Notes: a model not told the origin generated them from the sequence alone. 34,689 bases of DNA from Pirellulaceae bacterium (GCA_028280445.1 JANQLU010000058.1:1-34689); one strand, 5' to 3'. Shown: positions 25,273-34,343, numbered from the stretch's first letter. Numbers and translations: made by a program.

Positions 25273-25770
25273 ATGAAGTATCAGTTGCGAGAAAAATTTT
25301 TTTCCTTGACCGATCAATACACCATTAACGATGCGTCGGGAAATCTGGCTTACACCGTTGAAGGAAAGTTTTTTTCGATTGGCGACAAATTGACGATGCG
25401 AGACGCTGGCGGACGGGAAGTCGCCCGAATCAACCAGAAACTGTTGACGCTGCTGCCGCATTATGAGTTGTATCGGAATGATCAGTTTTTTGCCTCGATT
25501 ACCAAGAAATTCACTTGGTTCAAAAACAAATTCGAGCTGGATGTTCCGGGCCCCAACGATTATTTGATCGAAGGCAGTTTTTGGGATTACGAATATTTGT
25601 TTCGGCGATCAGGACAGGTGGTTGCGGAAGTGTCCAAAAAATTCTGGAGCTGGCGCGATGTCTACGGCGTGGACATTGTTTCCGGAGAGGATGATATTTC
25701 AATTCTGGCAACGATCGCCGTCATCGATTTGGTTTGCCATGAAAAAAATTCGTCAGGATTTGACGATTGA
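25273..25770 (+). CDS. LURP-one-related (YxjI-like) protein
   Basis: The 165-residue protein matches the LURP-one-related fold, a tubby-like beta barrel. It is built from repeated strand pairs of the form YTVEGKFFSIGDKLTMRDA and GREVARINQKLLTLLPHYEL, plus FELDVPGPNDYLIEGSFWDY and EVSKKFWSWRDVYGVDI. The molecular function of the family is unsettled; a membrane or lipid association has been proposed by analogy with tubby. There is no signal peptide. ATG 25273 follows CGGAG by five bases. A family A palindrome lies just upstream and the gene converges on rpoN with a two-base gap between stops. Confidence 0.85.
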   Translation: MKYQLREKFFSLTDQYTINDASGNLAYTVEGKFFSIGDKLTMRDAGGREVARINQKLLTLLPHYELYRNDQFFASITKKFTWFKNKFELDVPGPNDYLIEGSFWDYEYLFRRSGQVVAEVSKKFWSWRDVYGVDIVSGEDDISILATIAVIDLVCHEKNSSGFDD

Positions 25771-25772
25771 GA

Positions 25773-27254
25773 TTATTTTTTCTTTGACCAGTCTCGACGT
25801 TGCCGCGAACTGGGGATGCCAAGTTTTTGTCGGTACTTGTTAACCGTTCGCCGCGCGACGTTGAATCCCATCGCTTTGAGGCGTTTGACCAACTCGTCAT
25901 CACTCAACGGTTTGGCTTTGTTTTCGTTGTCGACGAGTTCTTGAAGTTTGATACGAACGCGGTCCCAGGCAACATCTTCACCGTCGTCGGTTTGCGTGCC
26001 ACCAACGAAAAATTTACGCAGTGCAAAGATGCCGCGCGGTGTATCAATCCATTTGTCATCGACGGCACGGCTGACTGTTGTCACGTGTACTTTTACAACA
26101 TCGGCGATTTCCTGCATTTTGAGTGGGACAATCGCGTGCGGGCCTTCTTTTAGAAAGGCTTCTTGATGTTCGATAATCGCTTGCGCGACGCGAGTCAAAG
26201 TCGAACGGCGTTGTTCGATTGATTCGATCAACCATTGAGCCGCATTGATTTTGCGTTTGATGTATTCTTTTTCTTCGTCGGTGGCCTGACCGCTGGCGAT
26301 GCGTTGCCGATAGTAATTGCTGATGAACAGGCTGCGGGTGGGGCCTTCGTCCATTTTGACAACGTATTTACCATTGTCATCAATTTCGATCCACAGATCG
26401 GGGGTGACCGTGGGAACAAATCGTTCGACAAATCGCGATGCTGGTCGCGGATCGAGCGTCCGCAATTGTTCCCAGGCTTCCTGAATTTGCTCGACGGTAT
26501 AACCAGTCGCTTTTTGAATTTGCGGGATGCGATTGTCGCGGAGATCTTCGAGGTGGTCGTTGATCAACGTTTTGACTTCGTCGACCATCGGCATTTTATC
26601 GGTGACTTGAATCAACAGGCATTCACGTAAATCGCGTGCGCCGACACCGAGAGGATCCAATCGCTGAATAATCGACAAAGCAGCTTCGGCCATTTGGATT
26701 TCGTTTTCGCCGGCTCCTGGAGGAAGCAAATCAATCAAGCTGGCTTTGAGATAACCGCCATCCTCGGCATTCAACGCTGAAATAATGCGTTCGCACATTT
26801 TCAGCATTTCTGGTTCGAGATCCAATTCACCGACTTGCGTTAACAAATGATCCTGGAGCGTTTCCGATCGATCCACGATGTTTTGGATCATGTCGTGCTG
26901 GCGATCCGAAAATTCCTGCACGCGGTTGGCGGATGTTCGTGGCCGTTCATCAAAATGATCAGGGAGTTCGCGGTCGAGGTTCAGCAGTCGTTCGAAATCA
27001 TCAGCATTGTTGGTTTCGTCAACCACCAACTCTTTTTGTTCGACATCCGTGGCCGCGTTGGTTTCTGCGTCGTCCGACGGTTTATCAGGGTCATCGGCGC
27101 GAAGTTCGAGGACAGGGTTCTCGCTGACTTCCTGTTCGATGCGCTCCTCAAGTGCCGCCAGCGGCAGTTGCAATATTTCCATCGATTGGATCATCCGCGG
27201 CGCAAGTGTCTGCACTTGCTTTTGCTGCTGATATTGTCCAAATGACATTTTCAT
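25773..27254 (-). CDS. rpoN: RNA polymerase sigma-54 factor
   Basis: The 493-residue RpoN has region I at the start (Gln-rich, MSFGQYQQQKQVQTLAPRMI followed by QSMEILQLPLAALEERI), an acidic region II (about 50-90), and the core-binding domain. The HTH segment includes MQEIADVVKVHVTTVSRAVD. The RpoN box ARRTVNKYRQ stands at 467-476 (consensus ARRTVAKYRE; the N and Q are conservative changes). Sigma-54 directs transcription from -24/-12 promoters with AAA+ activators. The start is ATG 27254, with ATG 27248 as alternative. Neither an hpf nor a ptsN neighbour follows, unlike in proteobacteria. A 325-base gap precedes it. Confidence 0.96.
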   Translation of the reverse strand: MKMSFGQYQQQKQVQTLAPRMIQSMEILQLPLAALEERIEQEVSENPVLELRADDPDKPSDDAETNAATDVEQKELVVDETNNADDFERLLNLDRELPDHFDERPRTSANRVQEFSDRQHDMIQNIVDRSETLQDHLLTQVGELDLEPEMLKMCERIISALNAEDGGYLKASLIDLLPPGAGENEIQMAEAALSIIQRLDPLGVGARDLRECLLIQVTDKMPMVDEVKTLINDHLEDLRDNRIPQIQKATGYTVEQIQEAWEQLRTLDPRPASRFVERFVPTVTPDLWIEIDDNGKYVVKMDEGPTRSLFISNYYRQRIASGQATDEEKEYIKRKINAAQWLIESIEQRRSTLTRVAQAIIEHQEAFLKEGPHAIVPLKMQEIADVVKVHVTTVSRAVDDKWIDTPRGIFALRKFFVGGTQTDDGEDVAWDRVRIKLQELVDNENKAKPLSDDELVKRLKAMGFNVARRTVNKYRQKLGIPSSRQRRDWSKKK

Positions 27255-27579
27255 GGCGTGATCGCGGAAATGGAAAACGACGGAGACTACTAAAAAATAA
27301 CTTGCTACTGAATATGAGTTCCAGGATTTTTGCGTGGATCGGTTTTCAAAACTGGCCTCGAACCGAATGTGCCGATTTTGTAAGCGAGTGCTATCGTTTG
27401 ATGAACCGCCAAATTGATTTTATAACGTTCACAATTTTTTTTCGAGCATCGCGATCAAAAAATGACGTTAAGTTCGACAGGATTGGATGCGAAAAAATTT
27501 AGTTTCGTGGAATTTTCAAGTTGACAAAATGAGAACGTTTAAGGCGTTGGCTGTCAAAATGCTGGCTTTCCATAGAAAA
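27255..27579. other. Gap between recR and rpoN
   Basis: About 325 AT-rich bases without gene, RNA or dispersed repeat. It must hold the rpoN promoter if rpoN is not cotranscribed with recR; no convincing -35/-10 pair was found. Confidence 0.4.
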
Positions 27580-28179
27580 TTAAAATGGTTGTCGGCCCGT
27601 AATTGCGTCCGACAATATCTCTTTGTTGGTATGTTCCAAGATGCTACCTGTCGTAATTCCCCTGGCAAGCCGCGTGAGCGAAATATCAAACTCCGCAAGA
27701 ACATTGGAAATGTAGAGTGCTGTACCGTCTCCTTCGACAGTCGGGTTGGTCGCCATGATAACTTCCGAGAAATTTCCCTCGCGTACACGTTGAACCAGGG
27801 CATCGATCGTCAGTTGATCGGCGCCAACGTTTTCCAGCGGTGCGATGCGGCCCAGCAAAACATGATACAGTCCCTGATAGTGTCCCGATTGTTCCAACGC
27901 CATCAGGTCGCGCGGTTGTTCGACAACGCACAATTGTGTTTGGTCTCGACGAGAATCACTGCAAATCGAACATTTTTCACTTTCCGCCAAATTAAAGCAG
28001 TCTTCGCAATATCGAACGTTTTCGCGGACAGCGCGAATCGCGTCGGCCAGTGCCAAGGCTTCTTCTTTGTTCACACGCAAAATGTGATAGGCCAGACGCT
28101 CGGCGGATTTCCGACCGATCCCTGGCAGACGTGAAAACTGCTCGATGACGTTGCTGACGGATTCAGAGATTTGTGGCAT
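27580..28179 (-). CDS. recR: Recombination protein RecR
   Basis: The 199-residue RecR has the helix-hairpin-helix segment FSRLPGIGRKSAERLAYHIL, then a four-Cys zinc finger (CEDCFNLAESEKCSIC), then a Toprim domain (LCVVEQPRDLMALE, and later MATNPTVEGDGTALYISNVL) and the C-terminal RLARGITTGSILEHTN. It acts with RecO, and in some bacteria RecF, to load RecA on gapped DNA. ATG 28179 gives the usual ~200-residue length; a TTG five codons upstream is the alternative. It follows ybaB by 26 bases in the conserved dnaX-ybaB-recR operon. Confidence 0.96.
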   Translation of the reverse strand: MPQISESVSNVIEQFSRLPGIGRKSAERLAYHILRVNKEEALALADAIRAVRENVRYCEDCFNLAESEKCSICSDSRRDQTQLCVVEQPRDLMALEQSGHYQGLYHVLLGRIAPLENVGADQLTIDALVQRVREGNFSEVIMATNPTVEGDGTALYISNVLAEFDISLTRLARGITTGSILEHTNKEILSDAITGRQPF

Positions 28180-28205
28180 GAGACTCGAGCTCAAGGGGCG
28201 TGGTT

Positions 28206-28577
28206 TTATTCATCCTTGGTGTCGTCGTTTTCAGCGGCGCCGGTCATTTGAGCCATCGCTTTGTCGAGCCCCGGTATGGCACCGGTGATGTCTTGCATGG
28301 ATTCAACATGCAGCTGTTTTCCTTTCACGATGGCGTCGTTGATGGCGGCCGGCAGCAGATCTTGAATCATTTCGAGTTCATTTTTTTCCACAAGCGTGGG
28401 GTCGATTTTGACGGACAGAATTTGTCCAAGTCCATTGGCGGTGACTTCGACCATGCCGCCTCCAGCAATTCCGACAACTTGTTTGGATTTGAGTTCTTCG
28501 GACATTTCACCCATTTTGCCTTGGATGTTGCCCATGTTTTTCATCAGAGACGCGATACTGCCTAGTTCCTTGAACAT
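28206..28577 (-). CDS. ybaB: YbaB/EbfC nucleoid-associated protein
   Basis: The 123-residue protein has the YbaB core: MKNMGNIQGKMGEMSEELKS, then VVGIAGGGMVEVTANGLGQI LSVKIDP and LLPAAINDAIVKGKQL. It is a dimeric DNA-binding protein that often sits between dnaX and recR, as here. ATG 28577 is preceded by GGAGGA with an eight-base spacing, the best ribosome-binding site in this operon. The acidic C-terminus (GAAENDDTKDE) is ordinary. Confidence 0.94.
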   Translation of the reverse strand: MFKELGSIASLMKNMGNIQGKMGEMSEELKSKQVVGIAGGGMVEVTANGLGQILSVKIDPTLVEKNELEMIQDLLPAAINDAIVKGKQLHVESMQDITGAIPGLDKAMAQMTGAAENDDTKDE

Positions 28578-28663
28578 TGAAAGGGTCCTCCGTTTCTCGT
28601 TGTTATTCGAGCTATGGTTTGTTTGTTGATCCCGGCAGTGTCTCGTTAGCGAGTGTGCCGTTG

Positions 28664-30418
28664 TTATTTTGGTTTGTTTGGCCGAAATTCGATGATTTCG
28701 CCGTCAAATTCCTCGATCGCTTTTTGCAACACTGGGTGCTGATGGAGTTGGCGAATTATTTGACGACGCGATTGTTTGGCCGGTTGTGTTTGTTCGGATT
28801 CCGCGGCAGGTTCACTCACCTCGAAATCAACGCGAAATGTGCGGCCGGCGAAAGTTGCAAACGCTTCTTCGATACGCTGTTTTTTTTCGGGCCGCTCACA
28901 GGCTTGTTTGTTATATGAATCTGCCAACGTGACGACCAGTTGATTTTCTCCCACCACCGCTAGCTTTTCAAAATTGGCTGCCATGACAGCCGTTGTATCG
29001 CCGATCGATTCCATGGCCTGTCGCCAGATTTTTTCGAGGTTCGCCGGGTCAACGCGAGTGTTGCGGTTTTCCGATGGAGCGGCAGGAACAGGGGCCGATT
29101 GAGTCGTTGTTGACACATTCGATTCGGCGGCTTGCTCGTTGTTGTTTACTTCATTTTTTTTTTGCAACGTCGGTTGTTCGGCCGTCGCCGGAGACGGGAC
29201 ACTTGGGATTGGCGCGCTGTTGGTCGGAATGGCCGCGAGCAAACCGGCCAGTTTTTCGGTGTCGAGTTTTCCGGATTGAAACGCTGTCAAAAACGTCGCG
29301 ACACTTTGCAGATTTGACAGGTTGCAAATACGCACGCATGCCATTTCCAACAATGTTCGCCCATGGGCCGTTTGGCGCATCGAAACCAGCGTTTTGTCCA
29401 AAATTTGCAAGACCGTCAGTAACGGTTCCATTTCAATCGCGCCGGCTAACGCTTCGATTTTTGATAAATCGTCAGGGCTGACCTGCTGAAAAATTTCAGC
29501 ACCACATCCCGCCTTGAACGTCATGACATCGCGGAACAATCCTAACAACTGTTCTGTTAACTGACCGGCATCAACACCCGACTGGATCGCTACGTCAATT
29601 GCGTCGAGTGACGGTTTGGAATTCGCGTGGATCAAGTTTTGTGCAATCTCAAAAATCACGCCGGTATCGGCGGTGCCGAGTAATTGATGGACATCGGCGA
29701 CGGAAATCGTACCCGATGTAAACGACAACAATTGTTCGAGCAACGACTGGCTGTCCCGCAACGAACCTTTTGCCCGTTGGGCGAGAACCGTTAGCGCTGC
29801 GTCATCGGCTTGAACATTTTCGTTTTGACATATTTCAGACAACCGGTTTTTGATTTGGTCGGTTTGAACGGGAATAAAATCAAAACGTTGGCAACGCGAA
29901 AGTACGGTGATCGGAATTTTTTCGGGATCAGTCGTGCAGAAAATAAATTTGACGTGGCCCGGCGGTTCCTCAAGCGTTTTCAACAGTGCGTTGAATGCCT
30001 CGCGCGACAGCATGTGCACTTCGTCAATGATGTAAATTTTGAAACTGGAACGGCTGGGTCGAATGTTGGCGTTCGAACGCAATTCGCGGATGTTGTCGAT
30101 TCCACGATTGCTGGCACCGTCAATTTCGATGACATCGACGTCTTCGCCCGAACTAATGCTCGTGCATTGATCACATTTGTTGCAAGGTTCGACGGTGGGA
30201 CCGTTTTTACAATTAAGGCATTTTGCAAAAATTCGAGCAGAAGATGTTTTGCCGACACCTCGGGCACCGGTAAACAAATACGCATGGCCGACGCGATTTT
30301 GTTTAATGGCATTGGTCAGCGCGGTGGCAACTTGCGATTGCCCAATGAGCTGGTCAAAGTTCATCGGACGGTAGCGCCGGGCGACAACGGTATAATTTTG
30401 GCTTTGCGAATCGGTCAT
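28664..30418 (-). CDS. dnaX: DNA polymerase III gamma/tau subunit
   Basis: The 584-residue clamp-loader ATPase has Walker A GARGVGKTSSARIFAK (51-66), a zinc module with C70-x8-C79-x2-C82-x2-C85, Walker B/DEVH IIDEVHMLSREAFNALLKTL and the sensor I SRCQRF region. After about residue 370 a Pro/Ala/Thr/Gln linker leads to a C-terminal DnaX domain (VDPANLEKIWRQAMESIGDT). No obvious A-run for programmed frameshifting was noticed between ATPase and tail, so only tau may be made. ATG 30418. It heads the dnaX-ybaB-recR operon, with the SRP RNA just upstream. Confidence 0.96.
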   Translation of the reverse strand: MTDSQSQNYTVVARRYRPMNFDQLIGQSQVATALTNAIKQNRVGHAYLFTGARGVGKTSSARIFAKCLNCKNGPTVEPCNKCDQCTSISSGEDVDVIEIDGASNRGIDNIRELRSNANIRPSRSSFKIYIIDEVHMLSREAFNALLKTLEEPPGHVKFIFCTTDPEKIPITVLSRCQRFDFIPVQTDQIKNRLSEICQNENVQADDAALTVLAQRAKGSLRDSQSLLEQLLSFTSGTISVADVHQLLGTADTGVIFEIAQNLIHANSKPSLDAIDVAIQSGVDAGQLTEQLLGLFRDVMTFKAGCGAEIFQQVSPDDLSKIEALAGAIEMEPLLTVLQILDKTLVSMRQTAHGRTLLEMACVRICNLSNLQSVATFLTAFQSGKLDTEKLAGLLAAIPTNSAPIPSVPSPATAEQPTLQKKNEVNNNEQAAESNVSTTTQSAPVPAAPSENRNTRVDPANLEKIWRQAMESIGDTTAVMAANFEKLAVVGENQLVVTLADSYNKQACERPEKKQRIEEAFATFAGRTFRVDFEVSEPAAESEQTQPAKQSRRQIIRQLHQHPVLQKAIEEFDGEIIEFRPNKPK

Positions 30419-30549
30419 ACCAATATTTTATAGGATTGATGGGGTAATCCCAGCGGGTCGATTCGCAAGTTGATTTCAGAAGTTGCCAACGGCAGCGTTC
30501 GCCAACCAAATTGAGGCTTTGCAAAACGGAATGGCAGGTAGAAGGCATT

Positions 30550-30653
30550 CTGTCGGTGAGCGGATCTCGCACAAGAGTACCCCGCTTAAGGCTGCTGCTG
30601 TTACACCCTGACCTGGTTCACGGATCCCCCTCGCGAGATCCACTGACCGACAG
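30550..30653 (-). ncRNA. ffs: Small signal recognition particle RNA (4.5S-like)
   Basis: Read on the minus strand, about 104 bases form one long hairpin: CTGTCGGTCAGTGGATCTCGC at one end pairs with GCGAGATCCGCTCACCGACAG at the other (with bulges). The apical part, GTGAACCAGGTCAGG followed by GTGTAACAGCAGCAGCC, is the Ffh-binding domain of bacterial SRP RNA. The cap is GUGUAAC where E. coli has the GGAA tetraloop. Placement directly upstream of dnaX is common in bacteria. The RNA scaffolds Ffh for cotranslational targeting. Ends are judged from the terminal stem and may be off by a few bases. Confidence 0.85.
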
Positions 30654-30726
30654 TGCCATAATTGATTATTTGAATGGATCAACTGTTTTATAAATGTCTC
30701 GGCGGAAAGTCAAATGGACATTTGGT

Positions 30727-30846
30727 GGTGGCGTTGATTAAATATGAGCGGCAAGGCGCTAGCCGCCGGTGAACCCTCGAATACCGGCGGCTAGCGCCTT
30801 GCCGCTCAGTTCAGATTCACCGCTTTCCAATTTAATCAATGCTACC
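30727..30846. repeat. MITE-like element, copy II (forward)
   Basis: Imperfect termini GGTGGCGTTGATTAAAT and ATTTAATCAATGCTACC (the right terminus preceded by GCTTTCC) enclose the family B hairpin (GAGCGGCAAGGCGCTAGCCG / CGGCTAGCGCCTTGCCGCTC). A lone family A arm, AGAGTGGGGAGTCAATTTTT, follows at about 30894. The rest of the 30660-30950 gap is empty. Confidence 0.85.
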
Positions 30847-30950
30847 TGAGCCTATTTTGGAAACTTTGCGCAAATGAGGTCGCTTTGCGCAAAAGAGTGG
30901 GGAGTCAATTTTTTGGCAAGCGGTATGCTGATTTATCCTGAGTGCACATT

Positions 30951-32900
30951 TTACCCGCGAGTTGAGCCCGATTGTCGAAAGATATTTCTGTGGTTGGGGT
31001 TTTGGGCAATGTGATGCGCGATGCGTTCGGCCAAGGCACTAATAGTCATCAGGGGATTCACCCCAATGGCTGTTGGAACGATCGATCCATCAGCGACATA
31101 CAATCCTGGGTAAACATGGGCCGGAGTTGAGCCGTAGCAGCATTGATCAGTTCGACCGACATAGACCTGTCCGAGATGGTTGACGACGCCACCGCAAGGA
31201 TCATCCGACATGTTGCAGGCACCCAGCGGGTGTACTGAAACAAGATTATCCCCAAACGCTTTGAGCCGTTTATACCAACCGCCATGTGCTCGAGCCGCTC
31301 GATCAAATTCGCCAAACATCATTTTCCGGAACTTGCTTTGTTTTAAGCCTGGCCATGAAATTTGCCATCGATCATCTTTCCAGACCACTTTGCCCGCCGC
31401 TTCGTCGAGCCCCATCCCGAGCATCACCATCGAATTGTCGAGTTGCCGATCATTCAGCAAGATTTTGAAAAGATTGCGAACGGCTCGTGGCACTGCAGCT
31501 TCTTGAATCAAAATTCGCTCGGTCAACTGTTTTCGTCGTTCGAATATCATCGAGGTTTGGACGGTTGGACCCGGTCCTGGATGCGATGTGGGATAAGCTC
31601 CAACTCCTGCGATTTGGCAGCGGAATTTCCCATCGATCACAAAGCCAATCGCGTCTCCGTTGGCCGACCAACCCTGACCGAGTGCCGGCGAAAACCGAAA
31701 CTGGGCGTTTTCCGATTGTTTCAAGACGTGTGAGCTGCCCGGCGATCCACATCCGAGAATGACAATGTCGGCGGTGACCGTCAATGGAATGCACTGAAGC
31801 TGTCCGGTCGAGTCGTCGTGATGGTTCAACAAAACCTCGTAGCCACCGTTGCAGGGACGAATGGCTTTAACCTCGGTCTGCGTGTAGATTTCGGCGCCAT
31901 ACGATTTTGCTAGTGGCAGATAGTTGGTGACCAGCGTGTTTTTTGCGCCAACGTTACATCCGGTAATACAATCTCCACAGAGATTACACGTTTGCTGGAT
32001 CATGCCATATTGATTTTGCATTTGATCATCCAGGTATCGATGATCATAAGTCACGGCCAATGGCGAACGATCAAAAAACCCGGGCCGTCGCGAGATACGC
32101 GCGGCGGCTTGGCGGCGAACGCGAACTTTGGAGGTTTGATCGTGTGGAGTGCGTTGCAAGTTAAGCGAGCGAGCGGCAATTTCAAAATACGGATCTAACA
32201 CCCGTCGATCACGCAGCGCCGCCGGCCATTTTTTTTGAGCAAAAACGGCCGAATCGGGCTTCAAGGCGACACTGGCGTTGAGAATCGATGTGCCGCCAAG
32301 GGCATTGGCGGATAACGTATTTACTTCGCCGCTCAGCGACAAATTAAAAAGACCCAATGGGTTGATTCGTTGGCCACGTTTTCTGCCCCAGGGCGCATTC
32401 ATAGCGTTGTCTGAAAGCCCTTTGAAGGTGTCGGGAAATGTTCCAGGTATCCATTCGCGACCGCGTTCAATCACGGCTAAACGGTGACCTTGATTGAGGT
32501 GGGGCGCCAGACGCGCGGCGCAGATCGAAGCACCATAGCCCGAGCCAATGATCAAAACGCTGAAGTGAGGACAGGTTGTGTGTTGGTCGAACAGCCCATC
32601 GATGCTGTTTGACAATCGTCCTCCGTAACGTGCCAGACTTGCGGTGTAGTCGTTCGATGCGCGCCGTTTTAAATCGGTTTGACAAGAATTCTGGGGAATG
32701 TTTTGTGTTTGGTTGACGGCGTAGCCAAAATCATTGGCATACGATTTTTTGGCGGGTATCGTTGTCGCTGCAGCGGCTGCTGTCGCCATTGCCTTGAGCG
32801 CAGCACGGCGGTTCATGGGTTGTTGTTCTGTTTCAGGTACTTGTTTCACAATCGGAAGCGACTGTCCCGATTTACCATTGGGATTGCGACGTGACTTCAT
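30951..32900 (-). CDS. Secreted GMC-family FAD oxidoreductase with a CX2CX2CX3C cluster
   Basis: The 649-residue flavoprotein has the Rossmann FAD motif SVLIIGSGYGASICAARLAP near 114-133 and the GMC catalytic-region VHPLGACNMSDDP plus the terminal YVADGSIVPTAIGVNPLMTI. The closest relatives I can name are cholesterol-oxidase/choline-dehydrogenase-like GMC enzymes. QTCNLCGDCITGCNVGAKNT at 304-321 supplies C305-x2-C308-x2-C311-x3-C315, a ferredoxin-like iron-sulfur pattern found in one branch of the family. The N-terminus carries a twin-arginine-like sequence, MNRRAALKAMATAAAAATTI, from Met29; ATG 32900 adds 28 polar residues. Substrate unknown. It stands alone between repeats. Confidence 0.88.
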   Translation of the reverse strand: MKSRRNPNGKSGQSLPIVKQVPETEQQPMNRRAALKAMATAAAAATTIPAKKSYANDFGYAVNQTQNIPQNSCQTDLKRRASNDYTASLARYGGRLSNSIDGLFDQHTTCPHFSVLIIGSGYGASICAARLAPHLNQGHRLAVIERGREWIPGTFPDTFKGLSDNAMNAPWGRKRGQRINPLGLFNLSLSGEVNTLSANALGGTSILNASVALKPDSAVFAQKKWPAALRDRRVLDPYFEIAARSLNLQRTPHDQTSKVRVRRQAAARISRRPGFFDRSPLAVTYDHRYLDDQMQNQYGMIQQTCNLCGDCITGCNVGAKNTLVTNYLPLAKSYGAEIYTQTEVKAIRPCNGGYEVLLNHHDDSTGQLQCIPLTVTADIVILGCGSPGSSHVLKQSENAQFRFSPALGQGWSANGDAIGFVIDGKFRCQIAGVGAYPTSHPGPGPTVQTSMIFERRKQLTERILIQEAAVPRAVRNLFKILLNDRQLDNSMVMLGMGLDEAAGKVVWKDDRWQISWPGLKQSKFRKMMFGEFDRAARAHGGWYKRLKAFGDNLVSVHPLGACNMSDDPCGGVVNHLGQVYVGRTDQCCYGSTPAHVYPGLYVADGSIVPTAIGVNPLMTISALAERIAHHIAQNPNHRNIFRQSGSTRG

Positions 32901-33120
32901 GAGGGTTGTTTTTTTGATAGCCAGAGCTGTTGCGAACGATATTTTGCGTTTCAGTTGTTACTATCGCGATAATCTGGCGGATGGCTGAAATGTGAGGTGC
33001 GATTGAAACGATTGTTGGGAAATTTCGTTCGGGTCGTTCCAGAAAGCGAGAGGCGCCGGGTGAATCGGATTGGCATGTTCTGGATTGTTAGGAAAACCTG
33101 GTAAGGTTTGCAGGCAAAAT

Positions 33121-33146
33121 CGGGAGGGCGAGGCTCCCGCCGAGCC
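33121..33146. repeat. Family C repeat
   Basis: CGGGAGGGCGAGGCTCCCGC plus CGAGCC, here in the orientation of the 4734 copy. Confidence 0.85.
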
Positions 33147-33161
33147 ACGGATAGTCTGATA

Positions 33162-33210
33162 GGCTCACGCAGAGACGCGGAGACGCAGAGGCCAGGATGG
33201 AAAAGGTTTG
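33162..33210. repeat. Family H direct repeat
   Basis: GGCTCACGCAGAGACGCGGA then GACGCAGAGGCCAGGATGGA and AAAGGTTT. A diverged copy lies at 34344, and the CACGCAGAGAC unit is quasi-tandem. Confidence 0.75.
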
Positions 33211-33236
33211 TGCCACCTGTGAGCGGCAAGGCGCTA

Positions 33237-33363
33237 CGGGTGCCACTGGCCCCAGCCAGTGCAAGGCTGCCACCCCACTGCAGCAACGTCATGAACTGAA
33301 TTCGGTCTTAAGTGCTTGAAGCCAAGGAAACCGCAACCACTGGCTGGAGCCAGTGCCACCCAA
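33237..33363. repeat. Two family D copies flanking short unique DNA
   Basis: GGGTGCCACTGGCCCCAGCC at 33239 and CACTGGCTGGAGCCAGTGCC at 33339 bracket a segment (with ...GTCATGAACTGAATTCGGTCTTAAG...) that closely parallels the one at 4860-4929 (...GTCATGAATTGATTTCGATCTAC...). The two D copies and the DNA between them are therefore one larger composite repeat present twice. Confidence 0.8.
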
Positions 33364-33427
33364 TCCGGCGCCCGAGTGCCACCCAAAGCGCTTACACAAT
33401 CAGGCGCCGAGCCGAAAAATCTCGATT

Positions 33428-34246
33428 TCAATGATCGTGTAACAGAACTTCGCCGCGGCATCCGTTGAGACAATCTCCGTGATAAATCCTGAGGGATTCG
33501 GACATCGTCAAATGGGGCTCAAATCCCAAAGTTCGAAGCCGCTGGCCCAACAATTCGAAGATGACTGAATCGACGTGGTTGCCGCGTCGAAAAGCTGACA
33601 ACAACGTTTCGCGATCCGCGTTTCCCAGGCAACCAATCGTTCCGCGAACCATGTCCGAACCAATGTACTTGTCGCAATCTCCGAAAACGAGAATGGTTCC
33701 TGCTAACATCCCGTAACCAGCAAATTCCCCCACACTGCCTGCAACGACGATCAATCCGCGGCGCATCCGGCAGCCCGTTTCGCGTCCGGCATTTCCGTGA
33801 ACTAGGATTTCACCACCGCGCATGCCACGGGCGCTGCCTGCCAAAGCACCACCGACCTGGTTACCTACATTGCCCCGAACGCGGATCAGACCTCCAGTCA
33901 TTTCACATCCGAGGTAATCACCAGCCGAACCTCGAATTTCGATTTCGCCGCCCTGCATGGTAGCACCGACCAGATTCCCGACGTCGCCATCAATGTAAAC
34001 CGTTCCCGATTTCATTGCTTGGCAAAGACCGCCAACAGCAGTCAGTTGGCCGCGCCAAACAATGTCACAATCTTGCTGAGTTTCCGAAATCTCAAAACAT
34101 TCACCGCATGTCACTTGCTGGTTGCCTCGTAAAATCGGAAGCTTTCGGATTTCATCGAGATTTTTTCCGCGTAGCGTTTCCGGCAGTATGTCCCGCACAT
34201 CAATTGGAATGGCGTCGGTTCGATCAATTTGAAAAACAATCGTCAT
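33428..34246 (-). CDS. fhcC: Formylmethanofuran dehydrogenase subunit C-like protein (Fhc complex)
   Basis: The 272-residue protein is dominated by a right-handed parallel beta-helix of G-x-G-type repeats between about 75 and 215 (GTVYIDGDVGNLVGATMQGG, EIEIRGSAGDYLGCEMTGG, LIRVRGNVGNQVGGALAGSA, and so on). This is the fold shared by FwdC/FhcC and the glutamate synthase C-terminal domain. FhcC belongs to the formyltransferase/hydrolase complex that releases formate from formyl-methanofuran analogues in the H4MPT C1 pathway of methylotrophs and planctomycetes. Other fhc genes would be expected beyond the window's right end. ATG 34246. Confidence 0.85.
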   Translation of the reverse strand: MTIVFQIDRTDAIPIDVRDILPETLRGKNLDEIRKLPILRGNQQVTCGECFEISETQQDCDIVWRGQLTAVGGLCQAMKSGTVYIDGDVGNLVGATMQGGEIEIRGSAGDYLGCEMTGGLIRVRGNVGNQVGGALAGSARGMRGGEILVHGNAGRETGCRMRRGLIVVAGSVGEFAGYGMLAGTILVFGDCDKYIGSDMVRGTIGCLGNADRETLLSAFRRGNHVDSVIFELLGQRLRTLGFEPHLTMSESLRIYHGDCLNGCRGEVLLHDH

Positions 34247-34343
34247 GTTGAAAGCGTGTTTTTTTGCGAAAACGTGAATCCGAATAGGATAGCGTAGTCC
34301 GACCGCTTTCTATAGTAACCTTGCAATGCCATACGTTTAGTGC

